Assembly (NCBI RefSeq): GCF_010365105.1
Contig: NZ_JAAFGZ010000013.1
Location: 1 to 64,000 of the forward strand
Length of the DNA stretch: 64,000 bases
DNA from: Polaromonas sp.
GTDB lineage: Bacteria > Pseudomonadota > Gammaproteobacteria > Burkholderiales > Burkholderiaceae_C
Reading direction: 5' to 3'
In this document: one piece after another, positions 61,335-64,000 of the stretch
How positions within the stretch are numbered: the first letter of the stretch is position 1
Layout: every line of letters begins with the position of its first letter
Program-made: the position numbers and the translations under genes
Notes under the pieces: generated by a model
What the model was told of the DNA's origin: nothing
The model's input: only the letters and a program-made list of their open reading frames with translations
Databases searched by the model: none

Positions 61335-62340
61335 GGGATTTTTCTGTTCTTGGGTAGGCTTTTGCTGCGGTTCCACGCCGTTGGGTTGCGTTATGGTTTT
61401 CGCTCACGATACACAAATAATCCGCCAGCGCCCTGGCAATCGGCAGGCCGGTACGCTGTTCAACAAACAGCCATTGACCGGCCGGATTGACCTCTAGGAA
61501 GACATACTCACCCGCCTCGGTCCGGCGCATGTCGATGGCGCCATAAACGAGCTTGAGCCTATGCTGGAGCTTGCGCAGTTTTGTCTGTACCGCGTCTGGT
61601 AGCGTGACTGCGTTGACAATGCCTTCTCCCACCACCATCCGCATGTCCACCTCGTAGGATGTGTTGCGCACATCAATTTCGGCGGCAAAAATGTCGTTGC
61701 CAATCATGGTGATGCGCAAATCCACGCCGGGCACGTACTCCTGGAAAATCACGGGCGCGTAGCGCACCAGTTCGAGCCGGTCCAGGTCTTCTTGTTCGAT
61801 CAGACGCGTCTCGCGCCATTCCTGAATTGCCGCAAGAAACGCCTTGAACACGACTTTGGCAGGGCGCACGCTCTCGATGAATTCACGCGCCGCCTGTGCA
61901 TTTGTGGTCACCAGCGTGCGCGGCACTTTCAGCCCCAGTTCATGCGCGACGGTCCACTGGTACGGTTTGTGGTGCGCAGCCGCATCGGCTTCGCGCGGAT
62001 TCATCCACGGGCATGACAGCGAGTCCAGCATGCCGTACACAGCCTGGGAGGTTTCGCTGTGGGCAAACGTGCTGCGTTCACCGTAGCCAATCGAAGGATC
62101 GACCGCGAAATTGGCCACCCGGCGCCACCAGACGGCGCTGGCCTCAGCAAGGTTCACACGCCGTCCGTCATGCTCAATCAGGAACTCCGGTTTTCTGGTG
62201 TTGCTCCAGATCAATTCGATCGCGCGCCGGGCTGGAAAATCGGCAAGATCGATTTGCACCACCTCACGCCCCGTGCGCGTGAGGTGATCGACCACCAAGG
62301 CCGTGTGCTCTTCGCCAGGGTAGGACACGACGAGAATCAC
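61306..62340 (-). CDS. ATP-grasp ligase of the MvdC/MvdD (graspetide) type
   Basis: A 344-residue ATP-grasp enzyme. The N-terminal domain (VILVVSYPGEEHTALVVDHL, then EASAVWWRRVANF) resembles the peptide-binding domain of microviridin-type ligases. The ATP core has AKVVFKAFLA, VIFQEYVPGVDLRITMIGNDIFAAEID and YVFLEVNPAGQWLFVEQRTGLPI, the E-x-N metal site with the GQWL-x-x-E end typical of MvdC/MvdD. Such ligases form ester or amide links between Thr/Ser/Lys and Asp/Glu side chains of a precursor. GTG 62340 is preferred, because the first strand begins there and an upstream ATG overlaps the protease gene by 50 bases. The next gene upstream is an astacin with repeats rich in those residues. Confidence 0.85.
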   Translation of the reverse strand: MILVVSYPGEEHTALVVDHLTRTGREVVQIDLADFPARRAIELIWSNTRKPEFLIEHDGRRVNLAEASAVWWRRVANFAVDPSIGYGERSTFAHSETSQAVYGMLDSLSCPWMNPREADAAAHHKPYQWTVAHELGLKVPRTLVTTNAQAAREFIESVRPAKVVFKAFLAAIQEWRETRLIEQEDLDRLELVRYAPVIFQEYVPGVDLRITMIGNDIFAAEIDVRNTSYEVDMRMVVGEGIVNAVTLPDAVQTKLRKLQHRLKLVYGAIDMRRTEAGEYVFLEVNPAGQWLFVEQRTGLPIARALADYLCIVSENHNATQRRGTAAKAYPRTEKSHDSIPAHPG

Positions 62341-62356
62341 GGCTGAGTCCCGGAGT

Positions 62357-63667
62357 TCACGTTTGCCCCTGCTGCCATTGCGCGAGCGCTTCAACCGCCT
62401 GCTCATAGGCCGCTGCCAGCGTGTCCGCCTGCTGCTGAGCCTCGGTGTGCGCGGCGGCCAGTTGCTGCATCTGGTTCATGGCATCAATTAAGGGATCGCT
62501 CGGCATGAAGCGGCTTGCGCCCGCCAGCACGAAAGGACGGGGTCCGGTGTCAAATCCGGGCCATGGCACAAAGCCGCCGCCGGGGAAACCCGGATCGCTC
62601 CCCACTTCCTTGATGGTGACGGGGTCCTGGATCGGGTCCTTGCGCGTTTCCTTGATCGTCACCGGGTCCTGGATGGGATCCTTGCGGACTTCCTTGAGGG
62701 TGATCGGATCCCTGATCGGATCCTTGCGAATTTCCTTGATTGTCACCGGGTCCTGGATAGGGTCCTTGCGGACCTCCTTAAAGGTGCCGACGGGATCGGT
62801 GATCGGGTCTTTCGCCATCTCTTTGATGGTGGGTTGCAGGCCGGGGTACATCATGCGCACGCCGTCGATGTCGCCCGTGGAAAGACCGCTGCGTTGGCCC
62901 ATTGTCACGCCCCCTGGCAAGGGCTGGCGCGGCACGATGGTTGGCTGGCCGTTGATCGAAAAGGCAGTCGCTGGGTAATGCATGACAGAGCCGAAATCGT
63001 AAGCGCCGAGATCGTCGCCATCCGAGATCTGCTGGTTGAAGTTGTGCTGCATCGCCGGGTCGATATTGGCGAAAACCACATTGATGAAATTGTTGCGGTC
63101 TTCGCGGCTCTGCTCATGCCACAGGCCCACCGTGTGGCCAATTTCATGGATGGCATTGCCGGTCGTGCAGTTGGTACCCAGCGTGATGTCCTGTCGTCCC
63201 CCAATACGCCCTACCCGTGAGGAGCAGCCGCCGCCAGGAACAAAGTGCACAAAGTCCGCTTCGCCGGCGCGTGGGGCAAAGCGGATGCCGGTGTTGGCAT
63301 GCCAATGGGCAATTGCATCGGTGACACGCTGCTGATTGGAAAGTGCCGGGTCGATCTCGAACGGGATGCGCCCGCCCGGCCAGCGATACTGCTGGCCGGT
63401 GATGCCGACTGAAAACAATACCGGATTACCACCCTCGTCAGCCTGAACATCGGCCACCGACCCGAGCACGATGTCGCCCTCGAACATCGCGTTTCCGTCC
63501 ACCTCGGCGTAATGCAGCCATCTATTGGTAAACGTCGCGCCACTGATGAGCGCAGAGCCGAAAATCGGCCCCGATCGACACTCGCAGGCGTCGTCTCGCG
63601 GCTTGGACGGCTTGCTACCCTGCGCGCTGCTTTCACCTTTGCCCTTGTTGTCCGAATTTGAAGCCAT
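62357..63667 (-). CDS. Astacin-type (M12A) metalloprotease with C-terminal KDPIxDP repeats
   Basis: A 436-residue protein. Residues 85-275 form an astacin domain: RWPGGRIPFEID, the zinc site HEIGHTVGLWHEQSREDR (174-191), and the Met-turn SVMHYPATAF. Residues 279-356 contain five to six tandem 14-residue units of the type PVTIKE-x-RKDPIQD. The rest is a Gly/Pro linker and a Gln/Ala helical end. No signal peptide is evident; the N-terminus is Ser/Lys/Gly-rich with CEC. ATG 63667 has GGAGG upstream. It ends 16 bases before the ATP-grasp gene. The repeats carry the Thr, Lys, Asp and Glu that such ligases join, so the tail may be their substrate (inference). Confidence 0.85.
   Translation of the reverse strand: MASNSDNKGKGESSAQGSKPSKPRDDACECRSGPIFGSALISGATFTNRWLHYAEVDGNAMFEGDIVLGSVADVQADEGGNPVLFSVGITGQQYRWPGGRIPFEIDPALSNQQRVTDAIAHWHANTGIRFAPRAGEADFVHFVPGGGCSSRVGRIGGRQDITLGTNCTTGNAIHEIGHTVGLWHEQSREDRNNFINVVFANIDPAMQHNFNQQISDGDDLGAYDFGSVMHYPATAFSINGQPTIVPRQPLPGGVTMGQRSGLSTGDIDGVRMMYPGLQPTIKEMAKDPITDPVGTFKEVRKDPIQDPVTIKEIRKDPIRDPITLKEVRKDPIQDPVTIKETRKDPIQDPVTIKEVGSDPGFPGGGFVPWPGFDTGPRPFVLAGASRFMPSDPLIDAMNQMQQLAAAHTEAQQQADTLAAAYEQAVEALAQWQQGQT
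62600..62833 (-). repeat. Tandem 42-bp coding repeats in the astacin tail
   Basis: The units TIKEMAKDPITDP, GTFKEVRKDPIQDP, TIKEIRKDPIRDP, TLKEVRKDPIQDP and TIKETRKDPIQDP follow in register, with a partial TIKEVGSDP at the end. The DNA units are similar but not identical, so the array is old enough to have diverged while the protein pattern was kept. Confidence 0.9.
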
Positions 63668-63954
63668 GATCAATCCTCCATTCGATGCAGGGCAAAGGTA
63701 TAAAAAGCCACACCTTTTCCCTGCGTAAAAGGACGCCGATCGGACACGCTGGGCAACAAAAAATCCAGCCGCCGCTACATAGAAGCATCAAACGCCGTTT
63801 TGTTGACAGCGTCAATCTCATCGGCAGGGCCTGTGGCATTGCCAGTATCGGTTTGTAGCGATTGTTTGGGCTTCTTACTCGGCCTGGGTCAAATGCCTGA
63901 CCGCTTGGCGTGAGGCGACGCAACCGGGCAATGGTTTCAATTTTTTGCCTTGAT
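63668..63954. promoter_or_regulatory. Leader of the astacin operon
   Basis: About 285 bases between a preceding stop and the astacin start. On the minus strand one frame is open (GNATGPADEIDAVNKTAFDA), but it has no start. The promoter should lie here; I see no clear -35/-10 pair. Confidence 0.35.
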
Positions 63955-63999
63955 TCAACGCGCTGGTTTTGCTGCCGGGGTTTCAGTAGCTGCCTTATA
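63955..63999 (-). CDS. C-terminal end of an upstream gene (partial)
   Basis: On the minus strand the last bases read YKAATETPAAKPAR-stop (TGA at 63957-63955), an Ala/Pro/Lys-rich tail typical of the ends of phasin-like or DNA-binding proteins. The gene lies outside the window and cannot be identified. Confidence 0.35.
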   Translation of the reverse strand, partial: YKAATETPAAKPAR

Positions 64000-64000
64000 G

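Noticed and set aside
62600..62833. Astacin repeats as a CRISPR-like or non-coding array
   Set aside because: The repeats stay in one reading frame and keep a protein pattern while the DNA diverges.
1..64000. tRNA or rRNA genes
   Set aside because: No cloverleaf with conserved TTCGA arm plus acceptor pairing and no rRNA-like sequence was noticed.

Overview
The window reads as a GC-rich betaproteobacterial replicon of the Comamonadaceae type (Polaromonas/Rhodoferax-like). This rests on Calvin-cycle genes of the cbb type, the short 'gctattgaaagcatagctgc' intergenic repeat common in that family, and IS families typical of those plasmids. It could be a megaplasmid, or a chromosome carrying an integrated conjugative element. 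I see no rRNA, tRNA, CRISPR array, replication initiator or type IV secretion genes here.

Layout. (1) 1-2.5 kb: end of a Calvin-cycle operon (gap/cbbG end, pgk/cbbK, fba/cbbA). (2) 2.5-8.6 kb: IS630, IS3 and IS6 remnants around a GH25 lysozyme and a pair of lipoproteins (HAD phosphatase and alpha/beta hydrolase). (3) 8.7-12.3 kb: FMN-binding protein, CDF metal exporter, a TacA/TacT-type toxin-antitoxin pair and a truncated DUF5710 gene. (4) 12.3-19.4 kb: plasmid backbone, with an inverted-repeat-rich region, a KorB/ParB-like protein, a small ORF, a ribbon-helix-helix relaxosome protein and a MobF relaxase. The last four are chained by ATGA overlaps. Three copies of TTGGACSGTCCAA lie in and before parB. 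(5) 19.4-25.3 kb: IS5 split by an IS3 element, an IS1111-group IS110 element with a candidate guide RNA, and a low-GC stretch with a dead IS200. (6) 25.5-33.7 kb: a minus-strand block of an AAA+ ATPase, small unknown proteins and two metallophosphoesterases, one split by an IS21 element. (7) 33.7-39.4 kb: an XRE regulator behind four 14-bp tandem repeats, then an SOS cassette (lexA, unknown, umuD-like, broken umuC, broken nuclease). (8) 39.7-52.6 kb: RidA, a low-GC speF-potE acid-response pair, a TolC/HlyD/ABC-2 efflux operon, a Gdx (SugE) exporter behind a guanidine-II riboswitch, and oleate hydratase. (9) 52.7-60.7 kb: MFS transporter, P-type ATPase remnant, ABC1 kinase, recombinase fragment, IS5, IS66 and a Phd/VapC pair. 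(10) 61-63.7 kb: a minus-strand trio of astacin-type protease with C-terminal repeats, ATP-grasp ligase and YbaY-like protein.

The most notable candidate for an undescribed system is the astacin/ATP-grasp/YbaY trio. The protease carries 5-6 repeats rich in Thr, Lys, Asp and Glu, the residues that graspetide-type ATP-grasp enzymes cross-link. The second is the KorB-like operator family around parB. Many genes are visibly decaying: in-frame stops, frameshifts and insertion sequences with intact target duplications.
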